This document shows, piece after piece, positions 46,055-57,137 of a DNA stretch of 64,000 nucleotides. A program made the position numbers and the translations under genes. The first letter of the stretch is position 1, and every line of letters begins with the position of its first letter. Origin of the DNA: Larix kaempferi (Eukaryota; Streptophyta; Pinopsida; Pinales; Pinaceae); assembly GCA_027924585.1 (NCBI GenBank), contig BSBM01000319.1:5671001-5735000 (forward strand), given 5' to 3'. The notes under the pieces were generated by a model. It was given only the letters and a program-made list of their open reading frames with translations. It did no database searches and was not told where the DNA came from.

Positions 46055-46615
46055 AAATAACATGTAATCAGTTCTAAGAGATCTTGTCGGTCGTGCTGCG
46101 GCACATAAATGTTCCTGGGGTACTCTTTCCGGTATTGCTATGTAGTATGTAATCAGTCCTCAGATATCTGATAGGTTGAGCTGTGTGCTCGTAATCAGTC
46201 CTGGGATGAGGTATTACTATGGAGACATGTAATCAGTCCTGGAGATCCAAGAGGTTGAGCTGTGTGCTCATAATTAGTCCTGGGATGCTCTTTAGAGATC
46301 TTGTCGGTCGTGCTGCGGCACATAAATTTTCCTGGGATGCTCTTTAAAGGTTTTGTCTATCCACATGTAATCAGTCCTGGAGATCCGAGAGGTTGAGCTG
46401 TATGCTCGTAATAAGTACTGGGATGCTCTTTAGAGATCTTGCCGGTCGTGCTGCGGCACATAAATGTTCCTGGGATGCTCTTTAAAGGTATTGTGGAGGA
46501 GATGCATGTAATCAGTCCTGGGAGATCTTGTCGGTAGTGCTTAAGCACATAAATGTTCCTGGGATACTCTTTCCGGTATTGCATACGCACATAAAATTAG
46601 TCCTGAGAGGTCACC
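46055..46615 (+). repeat. AATCAGTCCTGGG array, copy B
   Basis: Same arrangement as 39455-40010, with scattered substitutions. Confidence 0.85.
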
Positions 46616-46811
46616 TCTATCAGATCGTTCGCACATATGATGAAGACCTGCAGGTGGTGGGCCTACATCCAGTATGAGAAAGGACTAGCTCTGTAGAACT
46701 TCCTATGACCAGTAGATTCAGAGATTGATTGAGATAGCAGCAACAATGACGATGAAGATGACTTGTGCTAGAAGACCTGTGTCGAGAAATACCTTCCTAG
46801 TTAAGAGGGAG

Positions 46812-47545
46812 TGTTGATGTATATGTAACTTCGGAATGTATTTCACATATATGTATATTGTATTCCTATAGAGATGTTATTATTCCTCTATACGAAAGTG
46901 GTTGTATTCCTATAGAGATGTTATTATTCCTCTATACGAAAGTGGTTGTATTCCTATAGAGATGTTATTATTCCTCTATACGGAAGTGTCGTCATTTATA
47001 TTGTAAGTGTCGTAACTTATACTTGATGGGTTATTAGACCACCTTGTTGGGGTCGGCCCTGTATAAGTCATGTGGGTCAAAGGGTTATTAGACCACCCTA
47101 TTAGGGGTCGGCCATGTGGTTCAAAGGGTTATTAGACCACCCTAGTGGGGGTCGGCCCAGTCAGCATTATGTTAAGTGGTTAAGTTGAGGCTGACCTAGT
47201 TGAGTAAAGGTCAAGTCAAGTTAGTGTATAAATAGAGAGTGTGTCTCTCTCATTTTACACATTCTATTCTCTCACTCACACTTTGGAGAGTGGCGCACTT
47301 GTGGAGGAGGAGGCTCTGCTGCTAGGAGAAGACTATCTCTTGTATTCTGGTTGTATCATTGCTCTATCTATCTCTGAGGAAGTTATAGGGGTTTTTCACC
47401 TTTATGGTTTTCCCCAAGTAAACTCTGTGTCTCTTGTGTGCTTGCATTATTGTGTCCATGATTGATATGGTGTAGATTTGTTGTACATGTTGTTCTCTCA
47501 GTTAAGATCCTAGATCAGATTGAAGTAAATTCTAAAAATTTAACA
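46812..47545 (+). mobile_element. Copia array LTR3 (734 bp)
   Basis: Same ends as the other two LTRs but 44 bp longer, because it has three rather than two copies of the TATTCCTATAGAGATGTTAT unit. Confidence 0.95.
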
Positions 47546-47550
47546 CCTAG
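47546..47550 (+). other. Target-site duplication CCTAG, right copy
   Basis: Matches 33606-33610 and closes the array. Confidence 0.9.
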
Positions 47551-47726
47551 TTATGTATGTGTAGACATCAAGAAGACTATATTCATCCAAGGAGGTTGAA
47601 AAGGTGGAACAATGTCCTAAGGATTATAGATAGAAGATTCACGCTTATAATATGGTGGTTCATGATGCTTAATTTGGCTCACATTCACAACAAATAGACA
47701 AAGATCAGAAGTCTATGATCCAAGAG

Positions 47727-48078
47727 AATAAATTATTCTTGAAACCAAGAGAAGCTCATTCATCTTTATACCATTGAACCTTGGTTGTAGACAACATTTC
47801 ATTTTGAAATAGCTGACGAATCTTGCACAATTTATCATGAAGTACTTGTTTATCAACATTATTTCCCTTGCACTAGATGTGGGAATGTGCATCTCAAACC
47901 AATTTTAAAAGGAACGGCTAAGAGACATTGTACTGTCAGTAGACGTGGCCAATGTCAATGACCTCTAAACAGGGCCAACGTTTAAATTTCCACAAATTCT
48001 TTCAGTATGCAATGACATTTGACTTGGAAGGACTATTCGCATGCCTTCACGATATGGGAGGCTTTCTAGACTCAAATA
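47727..48078 (+). repeat. Dispersed repeat R1, copy 2 (empty site)
   Basis: Homologous to 30427-30630 plus 31192-31350, but continuous. The sequence GACATTGTACTG shows the state before the foldback insertion. Confidence 0.85.
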
Positions 48079-50490
48079 ATGTATTTAACTTCACTTATCT
48101 CGAGGTTAATGTAATTTTGTTGAAGATATATATGAATTGATAGACAATCTACCACAAAGTTTTCAAAGTTAATGGAACTTAACAAACATGCATCCTTGTA
48201 CCCCAAGGGGTATAAATTCATGTAGATGAGATCTTTGAAGATGTACCATGAGTCAATTGACAGTTGATTATTGGTTATGTGCTAATGGGTTTGGGATTTC
48301 CACTATGTGAGAACTTGGTCTTCCATGTGCACTTTAGTGACCAAATATTTATTAGCCTCTGTCTAATTTGACTATCTTAAAATATGCCCCCAAACTTGTA
48401 TACAAGAATTGAGATTAATGCTATTGATATTCTCATCAAACTTGGGCATAGGCAACTTAGTGTCTAGCTTGAAAATCTATTGAACAACAATGGGCACATC
48501 TTAGAGAATAATGACTTTTGTTTATGGCTGGATCTATAAGATAAGATAATTTTATTAATGTGCAACAAATGACTATAAAAGTAGGTCAATGGGACTAAAA
48601 GGTACATCTAGTGTGAATACAATGTGGGAGTGTGAAAGCAACTCCTATATCAATACTAAAAGAAAAAGAAAGTGAAATGAGTGTAAGATAACTTAGTGTC
48701 TAGATAAGTGAATTTCTAAACCTGATTAAGAGATGCAACAATGGTATAAGTGCAATGATATAGTAGAAGGGTCCTATACTAGATATCTTAGAGTTGAGTG
48801 ACAAAGACAAAGATATGGAGATGACATCAATGGATACTAGCATTGGTATATGACTAAGGATGAATGGGGTTGGACCAAGGTACTAGCATACCATTGGATT
48901 CATCAAGCATTATGAAAGGGTTGATTCAAAGGTAGATGATGTCCTCTAGGGATTTGTTGGGTTAAGGGGATCCACTTGTATTTTCCATGGGGGGTGTAGG
49001 AACAAAGATTCCTTATTCTCTTTCCATTCAAGATAAAAGGAAATAAACTCTAGATAGACCCTTAGCTGCTTGACTAAATTGGGGGGGTTTAGTCTAGAAT
49101 TTGGAGGCACCCTACTCTGGACTTATTTAATGTTGGTTCACTTGTCAATTTGATGATGTGTGAAATATGGCTTGGTACAACAACTCCATATAAGCCTTGA
49201 AGATGTCGATTGTCCACAAAGTGGGGGGGGGGGGAGATTGAGAGGAGGTATGGGGCCTCACTATAAAGTAACCTAATGATCTACCGATCACTTGTTGATA
49301 TGATATTATGAGGTAACCTAGAGGTATGAGGTGATCCTCTTGGGGTTCAAAACATGAGGTGGGGCATGCAAGAACTAAGATATCTCATTAAGTATATCTA
49401 CTTTTACCTTAGATCGACCATACTTTACTTTCTATATCTTGCATTTTATAGGATTCCTCTTATCACACCCACTTTGTACTAACAACATTGTACCCAACAA
49501 TCCCATTGATATAATTTATTGGTCATCTATTAGTCATTAATAAAATTATTTTTTCTTATATTATCTATCATGAAGATATATAGGAAAGTGGAAAGGGATA
49601 TTTTTGAGTCCTTATATATGCAACGATAACATCATCTGATATTATAGTAAAGAAAATGAGATGCATCTCCATCTCCAAATATTTTAAGTGACACATCTAG
49701 AAAATTGTACTTGGATACAAGATTTAGAGATCAATTCTCAATCCAAAATCTATGGAAGACCACCTTAAACTAACCTAGGGGGTTCTCGAGTGAATGCATG
49801 TAGTGTTGATCTATGTACAAGGGGTCGATAATTATGCCATCTCATAACTCCAAGAAGTTCTCCAAGTATTAATCCATATTTAATCCTAGGTTCTATTGAA
49901 GTGTGGTGATTGGACCAAGAACCTATATGTACAATTTTTAGAGGTCCTCCTGATGGATTGATTCAATTCTTGTTTAGTCAAAAGGAGGTGGGTTGTCGTG
50001 TATAAAGAATACAAGAAGGGGGTTGATGGTCTAGGAAGATGGTCATCAACTTGATAAGTATAGAGGATTCTCATTACAAAAATATGTGTTCATCATATGG
50101 ATTAGGCTAATTCTAGGGCCTTAGAGGAGTAGAGTACTAGGTAGGCATACCTTTCTCTCTTAGAGCCCAAGTTACCAATGCTCTAATATTTGTGTAGGAA
50201 GAATATCATATGAATGATGACCTAATTAAGGAGAAAAAGATGGGCTCCTAACTATGCCTAAACAATGGGTTGGGATACTATACCTTTTCATTGGATGGTG
50301 CTTGAGAAGCTGTGTTTGGATTATCTCAATCCTATCCTAGATAGTGTGCAACATACTTAGTCCTCAAATATCCTAGCCATAAAGGACCATAGTCCCGATA
50401 ATCATCACTAGGAGTTGTACCTTCGACAAGATGTCTTGAAATTGGTTTTGGAAATACTTTAATTTGAGGAGGTTAAGGGCTTCTTTGCAT
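48079..50490. other. Spacer, nothing recognised
   Basis: AT-rich spacer with no frame longer than about 62 codons showing a motif. It contains an unbroken run of 12 G at about 49223-49234. Confidence 0.4.
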
Positions 50491-50493
50491 AGT

Positions 50494-50760
50494 GTGGTGA
50501 CTGAGCTCATTCCATTAGTCCATTTTGAAGCATCTAGACGAGTCCAATGCTCTTGCTCTTCCCACGGTTTGCTCTAGTGGTTTGAACCCTCAACGGCGCA
50601 GTCCAAGGAGGGTCATCTAGGTCACGAACTAGGTGACTAAGCTCATTACATTAGTGTTTTTTGAAGCATCTAGATGAGTTCACTGCTCTTGCTCTACCCG
50701 CGGTTTTCTCTGGTGGTTTGAACCTTGACAGTGCAATCCAAGGAGGGTTGGCTAGGTCAT
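50494..50760 (+). repeat. About 140-bp tandem unit, two copies
   Basis: Units starting near 50494 and 50634 share GACTRAGCTCATTMCATTAG, GAAGCATCTAGA, CACTGCTCTTGCTCT and GGTTTGAACC. The second unit is the beginning of the S segment. Confidence 0.8.
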
Positions 50761-51334
50761 GAACCAGGATTTGCAGCCTCAAAACTTCATAGATGAAGTG
50801 TTTTTTTTCCCATTCGGGAAAGATAAACAGTTTGGAGCTAGCCCCCATTCCGTCCAGGGTCAATTAGAGGAGACCATGCTAGTAGAGGAGACTGCACTAG
50901 CCTCAGAATGTCAAGAAATTCGGTAAGTTATTTTTTTTTGTCGTTTCTGAATTTTAAGGCACCCGCACCATGCATCTTCATGTTATTTTGGCAGTCAATT
51001 TGTTAGCGCGTCTTCTTGCTAGTTTTTGTAGTCAATCTACGATTTTGGCAGCTCTCGTTTGATCAATAATGGTTCTGTGTAGTAGTTTTCTTCCATGAAT
51101 GGTCTTTCACTATACCTTTTCTTTTTGGCTATTTTCATCCGGAGAGACGGCCTCAACACCCAAGTGTTTGCCACACATTTGGTTCGTTTTTGCAATTGAA
51201 TTCTGCAAGTGTATAGTATATCAACAACATAAGTTCATCTTTTCAGCACTGAAATTGTCAAGGGATTTCAAATTTCCCTTGAATTTGAGGATTTGGGATG
51301 ACATTGGTTCAATTCACAAAGAGTGAGTAGATTT
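50609..51334 (+). repeat. Flanking segment S, left copy
   Basis: Ends exactly where the chromovirus 5' LTR starts (GAGTGAGTAGATTT, then TGTGATTG). Its counterpart at 58322-59044 has almost the same length and starts exactly where the 3' LTR ends. A GTAAGTT donor-like site near 50925 and a 75-codon frame (51099-51326, MVFHYTFSFWLFSSGETAST) are kept in both copies. The segment may hold gene exons, but no domain is recognisable. Confidence 0.85.
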
Positions 51335-52503
51335 TGTGATTGCGTGTTCACATGTTGTGGTTTGCAAGGGGACAAGTTGTCCTGAAGTGGGAAGAAAATT
51401 TGTTTATTAAGTATTTTAGTATTTGCAAAATATGTAACCACCTAGGGTGTTGTTAGTTTTTTGAGGAAAATAGGACATAGTGGCAAGTTGATACTCCCTG
51501 CGAGGAGATCAAGCCAGATAGATAGTTTGTTGAATAATGATGGGGACTCCTTCATTATGGAGGAGAGTTAGTTAGTTTTTCTGTTCATCCATTCTGTTTT
51601 GGGGTGTGGAATGGTGAAAAGGGGGAAGACAGGAACTCGATAGGGGAGATTCGGTGGGATATTTTCCTGAATACCAGAGGATAATGAGACTGGATGCGAT
51701 TTCTTGCTATCAGTTAATGAAATTGGAAAATTATGTGTGTTCAATAGCGTTAATGTGCATTTGAATGAGGGATAAGCTGAGATTCTATTAGGTAGAGTTG
51801 TGTGCAAGCGTTAACCTGATGTTTGTGTGAATGAATATCTATTTCGTGCTTGTGTGAACTTCCATGTACAGTAGGAGCACTCAAATCATTCACGGACCGA
51901 CTGTCATTAAATAAAAGAGGTAATTTCTTGTTGTATTCATTTCCAGCTCGTAATTGTGTGGAGTATTTGGAATTTATACAGAGTATCGAAATACAGAGGC
52001 CCCAATCTCTGATCGAATTCGTGTTTAGACTACAAACTATTGTTGTCAATTAGATGATACACAGAGAGAGAGCAGTGATTGTGAAATCCAACGTTTAGAG
52101 GATTTATGATTTCTCATTTCAACCATAGCACATACAGAGGGAAGAGTATAAATGGTTAAGAGCAGTTTTAATTATCCACAGCACAAGTCAAAGGACAGAG
52201 GCCGAACCTGGTGGCTATGTGTTCAAACTGACAGCCATATTTCGTCTAGATTGTACAATGAACCAAGGCGCAGACTCATGTCAAGTTCTCAAGGCTTAAA
52301 CATTTGGTTGCAACTGTTCATACTATATTTTCTAGTAACGACACGTTGGTGAGAAAGCCATATTTGGCTGCAACTCATTATAGTGGGTGGAGTAACGACA
52401 CGTTAGGAAGAAATCCACATTTGGCTGCGACTCCAGTTGGGGTTTCCAGAATTAGTAGGGTTACTCCAGTGTGGTACAAGGCGAGCTCACCATCCTGCCA
52501 CCA
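51335..52503 (+). mobile_element. Chromovirus 5' LTR (1169 bp)
   Basis: Begins TGTGATTGCGTG, ends CTGCCACCA, and aligns with 57138-58321. The primer site follows after four bases. The ends TG...CA fit an LTR. Divergence from the 3' LTR is several percent by eye, with a larger indel near 52240. Confidence 0.9.
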
Positions 52504-52507
52504 ATTT

Positions 52508-52522
52508 TGGTATTAGAGCAGG
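52508..52522 (+). other. Primer-binding site of the chromovirus
   Basis: TGGTATTAGAGCAGG matches the initiator tRNA-Met complement except at one base in the first twelve. Confidence 0.85.
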
Positions 52523-52559
52523 CTTTGCTTAGCACGGCAGGAGAAAGGCATGGTTATAC

Positions 52560-53411
52560 ATGTAGGCAGAGCAAGAGGGTCGTGATAAAGGGTGACCAAC
52601 AACGAATGCAGAAGTCTTAGAGGAAATGAGAGAACTACGGGCACGTATGGAAGCTATGGAGATGGGAAGATGAAGAGATCCAGAGGCAGGGGATGTGAGT
52701 GAGCCTAAAGAAGAGGAACAAGGAGAATAAGTAGCACCCATGAAAGAGACACCAGAACTGAGATACTTTCGGTCAATTCTTGGAGCAATTTTGAGGCCAA
52801 AACCTGAGTTTCCTACCTATGAGGGAAGCCTCATTGTTGAACATCTCATTGATTGGATCAATGAGTTCGACAAGTACTTTGAGTATGATGAAGTTGAAGA
52901 AAAAAAGAAGTTCATATTGGCAGTGACAAGGTTGAAAGGGCATGCATCCCTATGGTGGGATAGTGTGCATGTTGGAAGGAGAAGGAAGAACAAATCGTTG
53001 ATAAATAGCTGGGATAGGATGGTGGCTAAGATGAGAGCCAAATTATTGCCAAAATATTACCATTTGACTTTGTACAGGAAAATGCAGAGCCTTAGGCAAA
53101 GGTTGGTGACTGTGAGAGAATACACTGAAGAATTTTACAAGGTAAATCTCAGGGCAGGCTATGTAGAGGAATCAACAGAAAAGACTGTTAGATATGTCAA
53201 TGGTTTGAGGATGGAGATTCAGGATGAGATCAGCATGATATCACTGAGAACAATGGAAGAGGCATACCAATGTGCCTTGAGAGTAGAAGAAAAGTTATTG
53301 ATAAAGCAGAGCTTCAATAGGGGAAGAGGTTCAGCCCAAGGAAGGGGGAAAACAGCTGGAAGAGGAAGATTTACAGCCCAAAAAGGAGAATCCAATAACT
53401 CAAACCAATAG
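52560..53411 (+). pseudogene. Chromovirus gag
   Basis: The likely start is ATG 52560. The frame then meets TAG at 52563, two TGA codons and one TAA before 52740, each one base from CAG, CGA or CAA, and is open from 52740 to 53411. The core has PTYEGSLIVEHLIDWINEFD, LKGHASLWWDSV, LPKYYHLTLYRKMQSLRQ and YTEEFYKVNLRAG, as in Retrotrans_gag, and a basic GRGRGSAQGRGKTAGRGR tail. A zinc knuckle follows past a stop near 53500 as YYKCNKLGHSSFEC. The first cysteine of CxxC is Tyr (TAT for TGT), so the finger is broken. Gag would form the particle that encloses the RNA. Confidence 0.85.
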
Positions 53412-53608
53412 GAGCAGCAAAGTAGAGAGGTGACTCAAGAGGGAGAAGGCCTTACCAAGGAGGCAGAGGTAGAGGAAGAGGCATAGAAACTATCTACAGG
53501 TATTACAAATGTAACAAATTGGGACACAGTTCCTTTGAGTGTCCTGAGAAGAAAGACATAGGATAGAGAGGAGCCTATGTAGCTCAGAATGAGCAACAGC
53601 AAGAGCAG

Positions 53609-54112
53609 ATGACAGTGGCTGAAACTTTTCCAGAGATGGGAGAGGCTTTGATGATGAACAAAGTCTTATTGAATCCCGATAAGGAGAAAGTGGAACCTAC
53701 TCAAAGGAAGACTTTATTAAGGACCATGTGTAAAGTCAAAAGGAAGCGTTGCAAGATGGTGATTGACAGTGGGAGCACTGACAATATTGTTTCCACAGAG
53801 ATGGTGGAGAAGCTGAGTCTGGAGAAGACCAAACATACTGTTCCATACAAGGTATCTTGGCTGCATAAAGGACATCAAATCCTAGTAAGTGAACAATGTG
53901 AAGTTGATTTGCAAGTAGGTACATATAAATATAAAATTATATGTGATGTTATGTCCATGGACGTTTGCCATATTTTTCTAGGGAGACCATGGCAATTTGA
54001 AAAAAAGGTGATACATGATGGTATGAGAAATTGTCATAGTTTTGAGAAATATGGGATAAAACATGTTCTTCTTAAGGGAGTACGACAGGGCAGCAAGCAT
54101 CTAAGGTCCTAA
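53609..54112 (+). pseudogene. Chromovirus protease
   Basis: The frame contains KMVIDSGSTDNIVS, the retropepsin active site (DSGS), and later DVCHIFLGRPWQF, the conserved ILGRPW-like flap end. The enzyme cuts Gag-Pol within the particle. It ends at a TAA at 54110-54112, and the next segment (LTRKEYLQQIDEEEL) continues as a linker to the reverse transcriptase. Confidence 0.85.
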
Positions 54113-54990
54113 TGTTGACAAGGAAGGAGTATTTACAACAAATTGATGAGGAAGAACTGAATTATGCTGTGGTATGTAAGCCTAGAGTGGTAATAATGAA
54201 GACCAATATTGCAGATCTGCCTGAGGAGATTCAAGAGATGCTAGGTGAGTTTAGTGACATTGTGGTAGATTATTTTCCCAGTTAGTTACCACCAAAGAGG
54301 GATATAAGTCACCATATTGATTTTATTCCTGGAGCAAGCTTACTAAACAAGGCATCATACAAGTTGACACCTCAAGAGAATGAAGAAGTTAGAAGGAAAG
54401 TACAAGGATTGTTAGGCAAGGGGATGATTCAGAAAAGTATGAGTCGATGTGCAGTGTCGGCTGTACTCACCCCAAAGAAGGATGGTGAATGGAGGATGTG
54501 TAGTGACTCAAGGGCCATCAACAAGATTACCATTAGCTATAGGTTTCTGTTACCTGGGATGGATGACATGATGGATTTCCTGAGTGGGGCAACATGCTTT
54601 TCAAAGTTAGATCTGAAGAGTGGATACCATCAGATCAGAATTCAAGAAGGAGATGAGTGGAAGACAGCCTTTCAGACAAATGATGGGTTGTATGAGTGGT
54701 TGGTTATGCCATTCAGACTGTCCAATGCGCCAAGTACTTTCATGAGATTAATGAATGAAGTCTTGAGATATTTCATAGGTAAATTTGTAATAGTTTACCT
54801 TGATGATATTCTAATTTTCAGTCAATCAGAGAAAGAACATTTGAGACATCTAAGATGTGTTTTGCAGAAATTGCAAAAGGAAAAGTTGTTAGTAAATGTG
54901 AAGAAGTGTACATTTCTGAAATCAGAACTAGTGTATTTGGGTTTTGTTATCTCAAGAGATGGTTTGAAGATGGACCCAGAAAAAGTGTAA
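54113..54990 (+). pseudogene. Chromovirus reverse transcriptase
   Basis: After a linker with a TAG near 54283, the frame is open from 54364. Motifs in order: [72 protein letters not shown], then [13 protein letters not shown], the YLDD catalytic site, and [21 protein letters not shown] at 54988 sits where a glutamine is expected. The G of the usual PFGL motif is R here (PFRL). Confidence 0.9.
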
Positions 54991-55545
54991 GCAATCATTG
55001 ATTGGCCTTCACCTCGGAGGATATTTGAGGTGAGAAGTTTCCATGGATTGGAAAGCTTTTATAGGAAGTTTATAAAGAATTTCAGTAGTATTTGTTCATC
55101 TATCTTTGAAACAATTAGGAAGGACAAACAACCATTTCAATGGACAGCAGAGGCTGAAAGAAGCTTTCAGTTTTTGAAGAAAAAGATTACTGAGCAACCA
55201 GTATTGAAGTTACCAGATTTCAAACACCCTTTCCAAGTGAAATGCGATGCCAGTGGAGTAGCAATTGGAGCTGTACTAAGTCAGGAATACAGACCTATAG
55301 CATATTTCATCGAGAAGCCAAATGACTCAAAACATAAATACTTGTCCTATGACAAGGAATTTTATGCTATTGTCCAAGCACTAAAACATTGGAGACATTA
55401 TCTGATGCATAGGGAGTTTGTTTTGTTTTATGATAATCATGCATTGCAATACATCATGCAGCAACCTAAATTGAATCAGAAGCATGTCAAATGGGTTGAG
55501 TTCTTACAAAGATTTACCTTTATGTTGAAGCACATAAGTGGATAA
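54991..55545 (+). pseudogene. Chromovirus RNase H
   Basis: Continues in the same frame after the TAA: IIDWPSP, SFHGLESFYRKFIKNFS, then FQVKCDASGVAIGAVLSQ (first catalytic Asp), SYDKEFYAIVQALKHWRHYL (catalytic Glu), and FYDNHALQYIMQQPKLNQKH (Asp is present; the usual TDH reads YDN). It ends with a TAA at 55543 before the N-DALSR-like segment NQVADALSRRQ. Confidence 0.9.
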
Positions 55546-55587
55546 TTAAATCAGGTAGCTGATGCCTTAAGTAGGAGACAACATATT

Positions 55588-56450
55588 GTGCAAGAAAATC
55601 AGATCCAATTTTTAGGATTTGAATACTTAAGATATTTGTATGAGACTGACATTGATTTTCAGAATGCATACAAGGCTTGTAAGAATCCTATGGAGGTAGA
55701 CAGATATTCATGGATTGAGTATATGTTGCAAGATGGTTTACTCTTTAAAAACAATAAACTTTGTATTCCCAAATGTTCCATGAGGGAGGACCTGATACAG
55801 GAAACGCATAATGGAGGGATGGCAGGTCACTTTGGAAGTGATAAAACCTTTGGACAGTTGAGCCATTTCTATTTTTGGCCAAAGATGAGGTTTGAAGTTG
55901 AAAATTTTGTGAGAAGATGTAGGGTATGCCAGTATGCCAAGGGAATGATCCAGAACACAGGCTTGTACACACCATTGCCTATTCCAACTAGGCCTTGGGA
56001 TTCTATGAGTATGGATTTCATTTTGGGTTTGCCAAAAAATCTGAAGGGAAATGATTCTATTTTTGTAGTTGTTGATAGATTTACTAAGATGGAACATTTC
56101 ATTCCATTCTATAAGACAAGTGATGCCACACACATTGCTAACATGTTTTTCAATGAAGTTGTGAAGCTGCATGGTTTACCTAGGAGCATTGTATCTGACA
56201 GAGATGTGAGATTCATAGGTCACTTTTGGAGGAATTTGTGGGAGAAGTTGGGTACTAAGTTGAATTTCAGTTCAGCTTGTCATCCACAGTCTGATGGCTA
56301 GACTAAGGTGGTAAATAGAAGTCTGGGTAACATGTTGAGAAGTCTGATCGGAGAAAATCCAAAACAATGGGACAAAGTGATAGCTCAAGACGAGTTTGCA
56401 TATAATGAATCACCAAACCGAAGAACATGAATGATTCCATTCCAAATTCT
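55588..56450 (+). pseudogene. Chromovirus integrase
   Basis: The zinc-binding part shows HNGGMAGHFGSDKTFGQLSH followed by CRVCQ (H-H-C-C). The core shows MDFILGLPKN (first Asp) and SIVSDRDVRFIGHFW (second Asp), then HPQSDG. The expected GQTE reads stop-T-K: CAG became TAG (56299-56301), and the third catalytic residue Glu is Lys. A further TGA lies near 56430 before IPFQILYGMHPRG. Integrase inserts the cDNA into the chromosome. This copy cannot do so. Confidence 0.9.
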
Positions 56451-56636
56451 GTATGGTATGCATCCAAGAGGGGTGTGTGAACTTCGTGATTTGGGTCAAT
56501 TGGAAAAGAGAAGCGCAGATGGAGAAGAGTTTGCAATAAGGATTAGTGAACTACAAGAGCAAGTTAAATCAAGGTTGCAGCAAAGTAACAATACAAAACA
56601 AGAGCAGATTCCTGGAGAAGAGAGAAAAACTATGAA

Positions 56637-57095
56637 GTGGGAGATTTGGTTTTAGCACATATAAGGAAAGAGATATTTCCAAGAGGAGAGTATAAAAAGT
56701 TGAAAATGAAAAAGATTGAGCCTTGCAGAATACTCAGAAAATTTTCGGCAAATTCCTACAAGCTTAAAATGCCAACAGGGATTGGTATCTCACCTATTTT
56801 TAATGTTGCAGACCTGTATACTTATGTGTCTGATGATACGGGACAAGTGACAGAAGACAGGGATCCTGTGGAAGATCTTCAGTGGCTGAAGTAGATGTCT
56901 ATAACCCAACCATCAGAAGTTGAGTCTATCTTGGACACTAGAGTGACAAAGAGTACCAGACAGAGAGACTACTTGGAATATTTGATCAAATGGAGAGGAT
57001 ATCCTGTAGAATATTCTACATGGATGAATGCTAAAGAATTGGAGACAAAAGGTTTCTCAATAGCTGATTTACTGAACAAGGGTTCAGAGTTTTAA
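56637..57095 (+). pseudogene. Chromovirus integrase C-terminus with chromodomain
   Basis: GDLVLAHIRKEIFPRGEYKK and RILRKFSANSYKLKMP are the GPY/F-type module. After a TAG at 56892 the frame reads EVESILDTRVTKSTRQRDYL, EYLIKWRGYPVEYSTWM, a chromodomain with the YLIKWRGY signature. The chromodomain guides integration towards marked chromatin, and its presence defines the chromovirus clade of Ty3/gypsy. Confidence 0.9.
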
Positions 57096-57137
57096 CCTTG
57101 GGAGTCTGATGCAGGAGCATCAAGGCTAAGCCAACAA
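57096..57137 (+). other. Segment before the 3' LTR
   Basis: Contains GATGCAGGAGCATC, also present beside the left gypsy LTR at 1.66 kb. No strong purine tract is left here. Confidence 0.5.

Larger units (their letters stand above)
40901..46811 (+). mobile_element. Copia internal region B (5911 bp), non-autonomous
   Basis: Collinear with region A over its whole length and one base longer. It lacks gag, protease and integrase in the same way, and has the same tandem duplications and 3' arrays. It has stops of its own: TAG at about 44424 and 44491 in the reverse transcriptase. Confidence 0.9.

Noticed and set aside
33606-47550. Two independent copia insertions side by side
   Set aside because: The middle LTR is shared, no target duplication lies at 40.2 or 40.9 kb, and the outer CCTAG pair brackets the whole array.
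49223-49234. Run of 12 G as a functional G-quadruplex
   Set aside because: A single run cannot form the four-tract pattern by itself, and nothing around it supports a role.
51099-51326. 75-codon frame conserved in both S copies as a gene
   Set aside because: Conservation follows from the duplication itself. The frame has no known motif, so it is noted under the S segment only.
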